From contig NZ_CP057483.1 in the NCBI RefSeq assembly GCF_013836145.1, positions 2,604,001 to 2,668,000 on the forward strand: DNA of 64,000 nucleotides, read 5' to 3'. A program made the position numbers and the translations under genes. Source of the stretch: Citrobacter sp. RHB25-C09. Its GTDB lineage: Bacteria > Pseudomonadota > Gammaproteobacteria > Enterobacterales > Enterobacteriaceae. Every line of letters starts with the position of its first letter. Within the stretch, counting starts at the first letter, position 1. The notes under the pieces were generated by a model. That model was not told the DNA's origin and ran no database searches. It worked only from the letters and a program-made list of their open reading frames with translations. This document shows, one piece after another, positions 41,571-49,789 of this stretch.

Positions 41571-42162
41571 GGATCACCACTGCATTCATTTCGTATTCCG
41601 CACAAACGTCACTGACGCGCAGCCAATGGATCCGTTCGTTTTCCATCGCCAGGTTTTCGCCAATCACCATCCAGCGATATCCCTTCCCACGCGCAGCCAG
41701 TTGCACCGCAATGTCTCGCGGCCCGCACTGGCCGTCAGTAACCATCCCCACTTTGCTATGCCGCGCAAGCGCATCGAAGCAGACCCGGCGCCCGTGACTG
41801 CTGGTGAGCCACATGTCGTTCATATCAATTCCCGTCTGGGCGCAAAGGTACTGCACGGCACTGATCCCCGGAATAATGCGCACCTGGGCAATGCCAAAAT
41901 GGGCGACCAGTCGCGTGCCGATGCCATAAAAAAGCGGATCGCCCGAGGCCAGCACCACCACGCGTTTCTCCCGAAGAGTCTCTAGCCAGCTCAACAATTC
42001 TGGAATGTTGGCCCCCAGTGCAAACTGCTCACCCTGAAAGCCTGGAAATTGCTGCAAATGACGCTTTCCCCCCACCAGCACGTCAGCATTTTCGACAGCC
42101 TCACGCGCAGCGGGTGCCATCAGGTGCAGCGCGCCTGGCCCCATTCCAACAACCGTTAACAT
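41557..42162 (-). CDS. cbiE: cobalt-precorrin-7 C5-methyltransferase CbiE
   Basis: Methylates C5. 201 residues of the tetrapyrrole methylase fold: VVGMGPGALHLMAPAAREAVENADVLVGGKRHL at the N-terminus, LASGDPLFYGIGTRLVAHFG, RIIPGISAVQYLCAQTGIDMNDMWLTSSHGR. Overlaps cbiD by 7 bp. Confidence 0.95.
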   Translation of the reverse strand: MLTVVGMGPGALHLMAPAAREAVENADVLVGGKRHLQQFPGFQGEQFALGANIPELLSWLETLREKRVVVLASGDPLFYGIGTRLVAHFGIAQVRIIPGISAVQYLCAQTGIDMNDMWLTSSHGRRVCFDALARHSKVGMVTDGQCGPRDIAVQLAARGKGYRWMVIGENLAMENERIHWLRVSDVCAEYEMNAVVILDER

Positions 42163-43295
42163 TGCAACTCCCGGGCGATGACGTCGACGGGGCGACTGCT
42201 GCCAAGTACCTGGTTATCAAATGAGAACATGATGGCGTCGCAAACTGGCGGTTTTTGGGTAAAACGCAGCATCTGCATGACGCGCAGGCAAATGCGTTCC
42301 GCCAGATGGTTGTAAATATGCTCAAACCCCCTGGCTGCAATAGGCTCCATCGCGGCTTCGGTGGTATCGCATTCACTCACCTCTTTGAGCAATTCCAGCG
42401 GCGCGCCGAGTAGCGCCAGATGTGCAACCAGGGTTTCCATGCGCGCATCGGCAATATGGCTGTGGGTGTGGAAAATCCCGGCGGCGATTTTGATCAGCTT
42501 GCCGGGATGACCCACTAACACGATATGGCGAAATCCCAGCCGCACCGCCTCTTCAATCATGTAACCGACGAAATTGCTCATGGTGACCACCACGACGGTA
42601 TCAATGCCCATCTGCTCGCGGACGAAACGTTCACCATGATTGCCGGGCACCAGCACCACGCAATCCAGCCCTTCAGCGCGTTTGATTTCCAGCTCCAGCG
42701 ATAACGAGCGCTTCCAGCTCTCTTCAGACATCGGCGTGACAATGCCGGTGGTACCAATAATCGAAATGCCGCCCAGAATACCGAGACGTGAGTTGTAGGT
42801 TTTTTGCGCGCGTTCTTCGCCTTCCGGCGCGAAAATCTCAATGTCCGCCCCCCGTGTCGGGCCTATCGCCTCACGGACAGCGGCTTCAATGGTATGGCGC
42901 GGGGTACGGTTAATCGCCGGACTGCCAATCGGTAAACCGATTCCTTTGCGGGTGACGGTACCAACCCCCTCACCGCCCAGAAGAGCAATCTTGCCGCTGT
43001 TATTCAGCGTCACGCGCGCAAAGATCAACATACCGTGCGTTGCATCGACATCGTCACCGCCGTCTTTGCGAATGGCGGCAATCGCCTGCTGTCCTTCGAT
43101 GTGGGGTGATTCAACGTTAAGGCACAGCGTGACACCAGACGGTGTGACAATCGAAATCTGGTGAATCAAATGCTGGCGCAGCACCATCAGCGCAGCGACC
43201 TTCGCCGCCGCCGTAGCGCATGAGCCGGTGGTGTACCCCTTACGCAGCGCTTTGCCGTTATGCCACACCGGCGAATCGAATGCCTGATCGCTCAT
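42156..43295 (-). CDS. cbiD: cobalt-precorrin-5B C1-methyltransferase CbiD
   Basis: Methylates C1 in the anaerobic pathway; its fold is unlike the other methylases. 379 residues, as in Salmonella. LRKGYTTGSCATAAAKVAAL near residue 17 is the family signature; further GEGVGTVTRKGIGLPIGSPAINRTPRH, GGISIIGTTGIVTPMSEESWKRSL and GHPGKLIKIAAGIFHTHSHIADARME. Coupled to cbiC by a 4-bp overlap. Confidence 0.96.
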   Translation of the reverse strand: MSDQAFDSPVWHNGKALRKGYTTGSCATAAAKVAALMVLRQHLIHQISIVTPSGVTLCLNVESPHIEGQQAIAAIRKDGGDDVDATHGMLIFARVTLNNSGKIALLGGEGVGTVTRKGIGLPIGSPAINRTPRHTIEAAVREAIGPTRGADIEIFAPEGEERAQKTYNSRLGILGGISIIGTTGIVTPMSEESWKRSLSLELEIKRAEGLDCVVLVPGNHGERFVREQMGIDTVVVVTMSNFVGYMIEEAVRLGFRHIVLVGHPGKLIKIAAGIFHTHSHIADARMETLVAHLALLGAPLELLKEVSECDTTEAAMEPIAARGFEHIYNHLAERICLRVMQMLRFTQKPPVCDAIMFSFDNQVLGSSRPVDVIARELQC

Positions 43296-43924
43296 CGCGC
43301 CCCCTGCATGTGATAAAGCAGAGCGTTAATAATCGCCGCTGCAACGTTGCTACCGCCTTTACGACCCAGCGCGGCAATTGCGGGAAGATGGCTTTTCGTC
43401 AGCGCATCTTTGGATTCCGCCGCACCTACGAACCCTACCGGTACCCCCACCACGCCGCTCACAGCCACATCATGTTCAAGCAGACGAAATAACGCGGTGG
43501 GTGCGTTGCCAAACACAAACACCTTTTCCCCCATTTCAGTGACCGCGATGTCCACGGCAGCCATAGATCGGGTGATTCCCTGCGCCCGCGCCTGTGCGAC
43601 AACCCGGGGATCGCTGATGTAACAGCGGCATTCGCCGCCAGACCTTGCCAGCAAGGTTTTGTTAATCCCCGAAAGCGCCATGGTGGTATCGGTATAGATC
43701 ACTGACGGGCGACTCAGTGCCGCACAAAGGGCGTCGAGCACATCATCCGAAAACCAAAGAATATCCAGCCAGTCAAAGTCAGCCGTGGTATGAATCGCTC
43801 GTTTTACAATCGCCTCGTGCAGCGGACTGGCAAACCGATATTCCGGGCGCGTCTCAGCGATGATCTCGCCAATGATGTCGAAACTTTTGGCCTCAATCGC
43901 CATGGGTTGCTGGATGTATTGCAT
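43292..43924 (-). CDS. cbiC: cobalt-precorrin-8 methylmutase CbiC
   Basis: Moves the methyl group from C11 to C12, giving cobyrinic acid. 210 residues. Signatures: PMAIEAKSFDIIGEIIAE at the N-terminus, the catalytic His in VKRAIHTTADFDW, IYTDTTMALSGINK, and GVPVGFVGAAESKDAL with IAALGRKGGSNVAAAIINALL at the end. 12 bp separate it from cbiB. Confidence 0.96.
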   Translation of the reverse strand: MQYIQQPMAIEAKSFDIIGEIIAETRPEYRFASPLHEAIVKRAIHTTADFDWLDILWFSDDVLDALCAALSRPSVIYTDTTMALSGINKTLLARSGGECRCYISDPRVVAQARAQGITRSMAAVDIAVTEMGEKVFVFGNAPTALFRLLEHDVAVSGVVGVPVGFVGAAESKDALTKSHLPAIAALGRKGGSNVAAAIINALLYHMQGAR

Positions 43925-43936
43925 TTTCTTTTATCC

Positions 43937-44896
43937 TCAGGCTACGCCAACCACCAGCCAGCGCGTCACGAGGAACAGCACCAGAACCAGCGTTGAAGCA
44001 ACCCACATCAGTCGAATTGTGCGGGAAATGTCGTCTACCGTGACGTTACGCGTCGCATCACCAATCCACGGTTTTTCAACCCGCTCGCCAAAATAATCAT
44101 TCGGCCCACCGAGGCGGATCCCCAATGCCCCGGCAACCGGGGCTTCTGCCCATGCGCAGTTTGGACTGCTGTGGTTGTAGCGATCGCGCCAGCCAACGCG
44201 CAACGCGCGAGCACCATCGTTACCGCACAGCACCGCAGCTACGCTTAGCAGAAGCCAGCTAAGACGGGCGGGAATAAAATTTGCCACGTCATCCAGTCGG
44301 GCGCTGACCATGCCAATTGCCCGGTATTTCTCATGCTTGTAACCGACCATGGAATCGAGGGTATTCACTGCCTTGTAGGCCATCGCCAGCGGTGCCCCGC
44401 CTAGCAGCAGGTAAAACAACGGCGCAATAATGCCGTCGACCGTGTTTTCTGCGACGGTTTCCACTACCGCCCGGTTAATTTGTTCAGGTGCAAGCTGTGA
44501 AGTGTCGCGTCCCACAATCCATGACAGTTTGTTACGGCTTTCTTCAAGATCCCCGGCACGCAGAGGGCGCTCCACGTCCTGCGCCGCGGTCGCCAGACTG
44601 CGTCCCGCAAGGACGGTAAAGATCATCCAGACCTCAACAATCCAGCCCAGCCACGGGTGGATCGTTCGCGCAAGCGCCAACGCGCCCCAGGCAATCGCCC
44701 ACGTCATCCCCACCACCACCAGCCACAGCACGCCACCGCCAATGCGCAACGCCCGGTCGCTGTGGCAGTGGCGGCGAATCATTTGCTGTGCAAGAGAGAT
44801 GAAATTGCCAATCCAGCGCACCGGATGCGGCCAGTTCTGTGGGTCGCCAATCAGGAGGTCAAGGATCCAGGCCACACACCATGCCAGCAGCGTCAT
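43937..44896 (-). CDS. cbiB: adenosylcobinamide-phosphate synthase CbiB
   Basis: Integral membrane enzyme attaching aminopropanol (phosphate) to adenosylcobyric acid. 319 residues from the ATG at 44896 (MTLLAWCVAWILDLLIGDPQ), the Salmonella length; the frame runs to 45007 inside cbiA. Motifs: IGDPQNWPHPVRWIG, LSWIVGRDTSQL, VETVAENTVDGIIAPLFYLLLGGAPLAMAYKAVNTLDSMVGYK, RDRYNHSSPNCAWAEAPVAGAL. Several membrane spans. Overlaps cbiA by 4 bp. Confidence 0.96.
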   Translation of the reverse strand: MTLLAWCVAWILDLLIGDPQNWPHPVRWIGNFISLAQQMIRRHCHSDRALRIGGGVLWLVVVGMTWAIAWGALALARTIHPWLGWIVEVWMIFTVLAGRSLATAAQDVERPLRAGDLEESRNKLSWIVGRDTSQLAPEQINRAVVETVAENTVDGIIAPLFYLLLGGAPLAMAYKAVNTLDSMVGYKHEKYRAIGMVSARLDDVANFIPARLSWLLLSVAAVLCGNDGARALRVGWRDRYNHSSPNCAWAEAPVAGALGIRLGGPNDYFGERVEKPWIGDATRNVTVDDISRTIRLMWVASTLVLVLFLVTRWLVVGVA

Positions 44897-46272
44897 AGGG
44901 CCTCCCGGGCGGCGTTTAGCCAGTGGGTTAACATCGTGGGACGCTGAGCAAAATGAACATGAAGATAACTGGCAAACGTATTGCCGACCTGCCAGCCGCC
45001 GGACCACGTCCGCATGACGTGACCGTCACGCACTTTGCAACAATCCAGCACGGCGGGCGTTTCGGGAGAAAAATCAGAGTAGTGGAATTCATGGCCGCGC
45101 AGCACTTCACCTTTCGCAGCCAGCAGCGTTGGCTGGTTCGCCTGCGCCTCACAATAGCCAAAGCGGGTCAATCGTTTCCCCATTTTGCTGCGACCGGGAA
45201 TGATATTCGCCATTCGATGAACCTCGCCTTCAGCATCTTCCAGAAGCGTGCTGAGATACATCAGCCCCCCACACTCGGCGTAGATAGCAACGCCGCGCCG
45301 ATGTGCGTCACGCAGGCTCTCCAGCATTGAGGTATTCGCCGCCAGCGCCGCTGCATGCAATTCGGGATATCCCCCCCCCAGCCAGACCATCTGACACTCA
45401 GGCAGTGTACGATCGTGCAGAGGGCTAAAGCGGGCGATATTCAGGCCGGTGCGCGCCAGCAGCGTCAGGTTATCGGGATAATAAAAATTAAACGCTTCAT
45501 CATCGGCAATTGCGATGGTTAGCCCTTCCCCGGCATTGGCGGCAGGGAGCTCAGGCCATGCGCCCTGGGGCAACGTCTCCCGTTGGCTTAACCCCAGCAA
45601 CAGATCAATATCTAACGTTTGCTCAAGCATGGCGGCGAAATCCTGCCACGGCTGCTGATTAATCACGGATTCACGCGCGGTAACCAGGCCCAGATGGCGT
45701 TCTGGAAGCGCAACGCCGGGCACATGAGGCACATAGCCGAGGACAGGAATAGCGCAGTAATGCGCAATCGCGGTTTTGAGGAGCTGAAAATGCGAGTCGC
45801 TATTGACGCGATTAACAATCACGCCAGCGATATTCAGGGAAGGATCAAAATGCTGAAAGCCCATCACCGTGGCGGCGATGGAGGTGGATACCGCCTTCCC
45901 GTCGACCAGCAGAATGACCGGGCAAGCCAGTTGCTTCGCCATCGCGGCGGTACTGCAATAGTCCGGATCGGTGCCATAGCCGTCATACAGCCCCATCACA
46001 CCTTCGATAACGGCAATATCCGCCTGTTGCATCCGTTCAGAAAACAGCGCATTAAGGATGGATTCGGGAAGCATGAAGCTGTCGAGATTGCAGGATGGGG
46101 TGCCGTAGATTGCCGTATGCCAGGCGGTATCCAGATAGTCAGGACCGACCTTACAAGGTTGGACGCGAAGACCCCGCTGTTTTAACAGACTCAGCAAGCC
46201 CAGCGTCACCGTGGTTTTACCACAACCGCTACCGGTGCCCGCCAGAACAAACGCGTACTGCTTCGCCGCCAT
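44893..46272 (-). CDS. cbiA: cobyrinate a,c-diamide synthase CbiA
   Basis: First gene of the operon; ATP- and glutamine-dependent amidation of carboxylates a and c. 459 residues. N-terminal ATPase domain with P-loop GTGSGCGKTTVTLGLL (about 11-26) and VIEGVMGLYDG; C-terminal glutamine amidotransferase with IYAECGGLMYLS containing the nucleophilic Cys. The ATG at 46272 is preceded by AGGG, which is buried in a 7-bp hairpin, and the leader carries a cobalamin riboswitch, so translation should fall when B12 is plentiful. Confidence 0.96.
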   Translation of the reverse strand: MAAKQYAFVLAGTGSGCGKTTVTLGLLSLLKQRGLRVQPCKVGPDYLDTAWHTAIYGTPSCNLDSFMLPESILNALFSERMQQADIAVIEGVMGLYDGYGTDPDYCSTAAMAKQLACPVILLVDGKAVSTSIAATVMGFQHFDPSLNIAGVIVNRVNSDSHFQLLKTAIAHYCAIPVLGYVPHVPGVALPERHLGLVTARESVINQQPWQDFAAMLEQTLDIDLLLGLSQRETLPQGAWPELPAANAGEGLTIAIADDEAFNFYYPDNLTLLARTGLNIARFSPLHDRTLPECQMVWLGGGYPELHAAALAANTSMLESLRDAHRRGVAIYAECGGLMYLSTLLEDAEGEVHRMANIIPGRSKMGKRLTRFGYCEAQANQPTLLAAKGEVLRGHEFHYSDFSPETPAVLDCCKVRDGHVMRTWSGGWQVGNTFASYLHVHFAQRPTMLTHWLNAAREAL

Positions 46273-46273
46273 A

Positions 46274-46293
46274 ACCCTGATCCTGTTCAGGGT
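46274..46293 (-). promoter_or_regulatory. hairpin sequestering the cbiA ribosome-binding site
   Basis: On the minus strand ACCCTGA-ACAGGA-TCAGGGT, a perfect 7-bp stem that includes the AGGG of the cbiA ribosome-binding site and ends one base before the ATG. In Salmonella an RBS hairpin of this kind is the output of the cob riboswitch. Confidence 0.75.
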
Positions 46294-46375
46294 GGTAAGG
46301 GTCCAGATACATATCCTCTGACTACGTCAGGTTGCAGGAAAGCCATTACCCTGCAAGGTGCAATAGAGTGAGTAA

Positions 46376-46519
46376 GAACCTATCCCATTAGGCTATTTCA
46401 TTTGCCATTTTGAACCTGGGCAGTGCTCAGAATCCTCACGTACTGCGTGTACGTTCCGGTTCTTCCGCGCTGTCCGTGTTCAAACTGGCTGCAACAATTA
46501 CGCCTACTGGGATAGGTTC
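46376..46519. mobile_element. 144-bp MITE-like inverted-repeat element in the cbi leader
   Basis: Ends GAACCTATCCCATTAGGC and GCCTACTGGGATAGGTTC are inverted repeats with one mismatch. Inner parts also pair in stretches (TTGAAC with GTTCAA; GAATC..CACGTA with TACG..GGTTC), so the whole folds into a long hairpin. TAA flanks both sides (46373-46375 and 46520-46522), like a 3-bp target duplication. No coding capacity. I believe related copies exist in other enterobacteria, from memory. Confidence 0.75.
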
Positions 46520-46583
46520 TAAACCCAGTCTTTCGACCTATGTATCAAAACAACCCACTTCCCACCGAAGTTGTTGGTTATAT

Positions 46584-46736
46584 CCGAGAGGCTGGTCTTC
46601 TGGCTTAGCGTCATCCTCGCCCGTCCTTCCCAATCTTGCGATCAGTGGTGTTTACGGGGTTGTCAGCATCACAGCAGCGGGGGCTGCGGGGGATTTTCAC
46701 CCCCTTCCCAGACACAAATGTGTCAAACCTGTCGGC
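46584..46736 (-). promoter_or_regulatory. cobalamin (AdoCbl) riboswitch of the cob operon
   Basis: On the minus strand the aptamer runs from GCCGACAGG to CCTCTCGG, which pair as P1. The core has GGAAGGGGGTGAAAATCCCC, CCGCTGCTG and GGGAAGGACGGGCGAGGATGA, and ends with the B12 box GCCAGAAGACCAGCCT (46588-46604), a near-exact match to the consensus. An expression platform GGTGGGAAGTGGGTTGTTTT follows. It controls cbiA about 300 nt downstream. Confidence 0.95.
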
Positions 46737-46740
46737 TTAG

Positions 46741-46770
46741 ATTATGAACAGAATGACACCTGTTCATAAT
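46741..46770. promoter_or_regulatory. 11-bp perfect inverted repeat beside the aptamer
   Basis: ATTATGAACAG-AATGACAC-CTGTTCATAAT, adjacent to the 5' edge of the riboswitch. Either a protein-binding dyad or a leader hairpin that protects the mRNA 5' region. Confidence 0.5.
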
Positions 46771-46948
46771 GAAAATACTAATAAATGGGGCATTCTCTTT
46801 TCACTTCAAACAATGCCACACTGAAACTATTTTGAACTCAATGTCAGGGCAGAGAATAATAAATGCCCTTCACAATGACACTGTATCCCATCACAAAAAT
46901 AAAAACTGGTGAAGTTTTTTCCTTAAAAAGCGTTATTTTATTGTGCTA

Positions 46949-46964
46949 TGACAAATTATTGCCA
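46949..46964. promoter_or_regulatory. candidate PocR operator, cob proximal
   Basis: TGACAA-ATTA-TTGCCA, a degenerate form of TAGCAA-N4-TTGCTA, 76 bp downstream (towards cbiA) of the perfect copy at 47025. The remaining leader and promoter DNA of 46273-47041 is AT-rich and noncoding. Confidence 0.45.
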
Positions 46965-47024
46965 TGCAAAATAAAAAAAACATTATCCATAACTGAGTTA
47001 CGCGAGAATATCAAAAATCGGCAA

Positions 47025-47040
47025 TAGCAAAATATTGCTA
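47025..47040. promoter_or_regulatory. candidate PocR operator, cob distal
   Basis: TAGCAA-AATA-TTGCTA, perfect 6-bp dyad with 4-bp spacer, directly after the pocR stop codon. The same dyad is found before pduA at 49113. Confidence 0.6.
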
Positions 47041-47041
47041 T

Positions 47042-47959
47042 TTATACCGATTCAGTGGGCAAATCATCGTTTATTTTTTGCCTGTAGGCCTGCGGGGTGA
47101 CCTGATAAGTTTGACGAAAAACTTTGCAGAAATAACTGGTCTGCGAAAAACCTAAATTACGTGCAATGCTGGCAATACTCCAGTCGCTGTGGCAGAGCAG
47201 TTCTCTGGCACTGGCCATGCGCTGCTGATTCACCCATGCATTGAAACCGATGCCCTGATATTTTTTGAATAACTTACTGAAATAATAAGGGCTGAGATAA
47301 ACATGAGAAGCCACATCTTCCAGGCGTAGATCGTCAGACAAGTGCGCATCAATGTAGCGCAGCGCTTTTTTCATCTTACTGTCATGTGGGCTGGCAGCAC
47401 GATTCGGCCGCGCAGGTTCGGTGGGCTGCGTGCTGTCTTTGATCACTACAAAATTGAGCTGCTTTTTGAGACAGTTTTCTACGATCAGCTTCAGTAGATC
47501 CGCAGACGCCATAACCCGGGAGTAGTCCATTTCCGGGACGTTACGAAATTCATTGAGCAGTTCAGGGTCAGCCTGCCAGCGATCGTCGACATTGAGAATA
47601 TCCACCAGCGCGACATCGCTGTCATCACGTAAACGCACCTGACCGCACAAGACGAACCCAACCAGATGGCCTGCGATTACCAGAGGAATGGAGAAGTCGG
47701 TTAACCCAGCGTGACAGCGGTAAATGCACGGCTGGTCTGACTTTGACGCTTCCAGTCCTCCACAGCGATCGCTCATCCGGCAGCGGGTGCTGTGCTGAGG
47801 GTGCTGACGCATCAGTTGACAAAAAGGCGTGAAATTAAAGAGCTCAGAAATCTCATCACCATGAATATTGACAACCACAACTGCCAGACTGGTAGCTTGC
47901 GCAAAATCCTGAGCGATTTTATTAATGAGTTCTGAGTTAAGGGCGCTCGCAGAAATCAT
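47042..47959 (-). CDS. pocR: AraC-family activator PocR of the cob and pdu operons
   Basis: Senses 1,2-propanediol and activates pdu and cob transcription. 305 residues (Salmonella about 303). N-terminal PocR sensory domain: LAVVVVNIHGDEISELFNFTPFCQLM, CRMSDRCGGLEASKSDQPCIYRCHAGLTDFSIPLV with the Cys cluster, and GFVLCGQVRL. C-terminal AraC HTH pair: LRYIDAHLSDDLRLEDVASHVYLSPYYFSKLFKKYQGIGFNAWVNQQRM and WSIASIARNLGFSQTSYFCKVFRQTYQVTPQAYR. It lies between cob and pduF and is transcribed leftward towards the cob promoter. Confidence 0.96.
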   Translation of the reverse strand: MISASALNSELINKIAQDFAQATSLAVVVVNIHGDEISELFNFTPFCQLMRQHPQHSTRCRMSDRCGGLEASKSDQPCIYRCHAGLTDFSIPLVIAGHLVGFVLCGQVRLRDDSDVALVDILNVDDRWQADPELLNEFRNVPEMDYSRVMASADLLKLIVENCLKKQLNFVVIKDSTQPTEPARPNRAASPHDSKMKKALRYIDAHLSDDLRLEDVASHVYLSPYYFSKLFKKYQGIGFNAWVNQQRMASARELLCHSDWSIASIARNLGFSQTSYFCKVFRQTYQVTPQAYRQKINDDLPTESV

Positions 47960-48065
47960 GATAAAATCCCTCAGTTAATCCGTTGTTATATTAAGAACAA
48001 AATTTTAACATTTACTCTGTCATCTCATATCCCTGTAAATGACAGCAAGTACCTGGACAATAACA

Positions 48066-48094
48066 AAAGTCTCCCAGTGTGGGGAGACTTTTTA
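48066..48094 (-). terminator. terminator downstream of pduF
   Basis: On the minus strand AGTCTCCC-CACACT-GGGAGACT then TTTTGTT. It separates pduF from pocR, so pocR probably has its own promoter in 47960-48065, with some readthrough possible. Confidence 0.8.
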
Positions 48095-48160
48095 GTCAGT
48101 TCGTGAAAGCAGATCACGAAATAGTTTTTTGCGCCCGATTAATACCCGTTCGTTCCTTGA

Positions 48161-48970
48161 TTAGGCGTCCGTTTCTTCAATCTTACAGGTATTACAGGGT
48201 AAATTTTTACCAATAAAATAGCGGTAAATAGCTGCACCTGCGCAAGCGCCAATCAGTGGAGCAATAATCGGTACAATAAAGTATGGGATATCGCGACCAC
48301 CAGTCATGGCGATATCCCCCCACCCTGCGAACCATGCAAACAGTTTAGGTCCAAAATCACGTGCGGGGTTCATGGCAAACCCGGTGAGCGGACCTGTTGA
48401 TGCACCGATAACCGCTACCAGAATACCAATCAGCAACGGGGCTAGTGGTCCTTTCGGCACGCCGTTACCGTCATCGGTAAGCGCCATGATAAGCCCCATG
48501 AGGATAGAAGTAATCACTACTTCCACCAGTCCGGCTTGCCACACGCTCAGCGCAGCGGCGGGGTAAGTACTGAAAATACTGGCCAGGTACAGGCTCTCAA
48601 CGCTGCCGCGCACCATGCTATTCGCTGCTTCATATTCGATGAACAAGTTGCCATAAAGCAGGTAAGCCAGAGCTGCGCCGCCGAACGCCCCTGCCAGTTG
48701 TGCCAGCGAGTAAGGCAATACTTTGCGTCCCGGGAAACAGGCGAACAGCCATAGCGCAACGGTGACCGCCGGGTTCAGGTGTCCCCCTGAAATGCCCGCC
48801 GTCAGATAAACGGCCAGAGAAATACCAAGACCCCAGATGATACAAATCTCCCAAAGGCCAAGGCTGGCACCTGCGACTTTCAACGCGCTAAGGCAGCCAA
48901 TACCAAAAAACAGAAACAGCCCGGTGCCCAAAAACTCGGCAATGCATTGCGCTTTCAGTGAATCATTCAT
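48161..48970 (-). CDS. pduF: propanediol diffusion facilitator PduF
   Basis: Inner-membrane aquaglyceroporin that lets 1,2-propanediol enter. 269 residues, MIP family, six spans. Both NPA-type pore loops are seen: GGHLNPAVTVALW near residue 64 and GFAMNPARDFGPKLF near residue 200. The C-terminus NLPCNTCKIEETDA has a CxxC pair. It is divergent from pduA with a 534-bp control region and is coregulated with pocR and cob by inference from Salmonella. Confidence 0.95.
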   Translation of the reverse strand: MNDSLKAQCIAEFLGTGLFLFFGIGCLSALKVAGASLGLWEICIIWGLGISLAVYLTAGISGGHLNPAVTVALWLFACFPGRKVLPYSLAQLAGAFGGAALAYLLYGNLFIEYEAANSMVRGSVESLYLASIFSTYPAAALSVWQAGLVEVVITSILMGLIMALTDDGNGVPKGPLAPLLIGILVAVIGASTGPLTGFAMNPARDFGPKLFAWFAGWGDIAMTGGRDIPYFIVPIIAPLIGACAGAAIYRYFIGKNLPCNTCKIEETDA

Positions 48971-49112
48971 TGTGACACCTTCTTAGAAGCGTTTGTGTCC
49001 TGGCCAGCGGACCCTTGCTGACCGTAGAGTACAACAACGCTTACTATAAAAACTGGCGGCTAAAAATTGTTGGCAACCTGTCCTGCAGATTCTTAGAAAA
49101 ATCGTGCTGCGA

Positions 49113-49128
49113 TAGCAATTTCTTGCTA
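49113..49128. promoter_or_regulatory. candidate PocR operator, pdu distal
   Basis: TAGCAA-TTTC-TTGCTA, perfect dyad identical in its arms to 47025-47040. The 48971-49504 interval contains no gene; it holds this pair of dyads, a further half-site TAGCAA at about 49266, and AT-rich promoter DNA for pduF and pduA. Confidence 0.6.
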
Positions 49129-49190
49129 CCCCCTTATTTCGTCTGGTGCATGTGATGGACAACCGCGCTATTAATCACCGTATTTTGCAA

Positions 49191-49206
49191 TAGTAATTTC
49201 TTGCTT
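49191..49206. promoter_or_regulatory. candidate PocR operator, pdu proximal
   Basis: TAGTAA-TTTC-TTGCTT, two mismatches from the perfect dyad and 78 bp downstream of it, mirroring the perfect/imperfect pair 76 bp apart at the cob promoter. Confidence 0.5.
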
Positions 49207-49504
49207 TTCTATTATCTTCTTTTTTCAATCAAGCTCACAAATTCAAATCTGATTGTTTTCGCGCCATAGCAAATGAAATTAACCCTGTCACTCACAAAAA
49301 TGTAAATCTGGAATAGCGAAAGCCAAAATATCACAATATTTATTTCCATTTTATCCTTTCATTACAATCAGATAAAATACCACCCAGCAATTTTATCACA
49401 TCCGCACTCCATTAATTTATCATCCTGACTTTCAAGTCAGCCATTCTTTTTCCTCGCTTCTTTTTATAGTCGTAATTATCGGGACAAACCCAGGCGAGGT
49501 CTTT

Positions 49505-49789
49505 ATGCAACAAGAAGCGTTAGGAATGGTAGAAACCAAAGGCTTGACTGCCGCCATCGAGGCCGCAGACGCCATGGTGAAATCGGCAAATGTCATGCTG
49601 GTTGGCTACGAAAAAATTGGCTCAGGACTGGTCACCGTCATTGTTCGCGGTGATGTCGGGGCTGTGAAAGCGGCAACCGATGCCGGTGCAGCCGCTGCGC
49701 GGAACGTGGGGGAAGTGAAAGCCGTACACGTGATTCCACGTCCGCATACCGATGTAGAAAAAATCTTACCGAAGGGAATTAACCCATGA
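49505..49789 (+). CDS. pduA: microcompartment hexameric shell protein PduA
   Basis: BMC-domain protein that tiles the shell and whose pore admits propanediol. 94 residues: QQEALGMVETKGLTAAIEAADAMVKSANVMLVGYEKIGSGLVTVIVRGDVGAVKAATDAG, then VHVIPRPHTDVEKILP. The pore segment KIGSGL is the PduA type. First gene of the operon; ends by a 4-bp overlap with pduB. Closely related to PduJ at 55697. Confidence 0.97.
   Translation: MQQEALGMVETKGLTAAIEAADAMVKSANVMLVGYEKIGSGLVTVIVRGDVGAVKAATDAGAAAARNVGEVKAVHVIPRPHTDVEKILPKGINP

Noticed and set aside
46284..46380. Small protein gene in the cbi leader
   Set aside because: Frames there are short and lack ribosome-binding sites; riboswitch platform, RBS hairpin and the inverted-repeat element account for the DNA.
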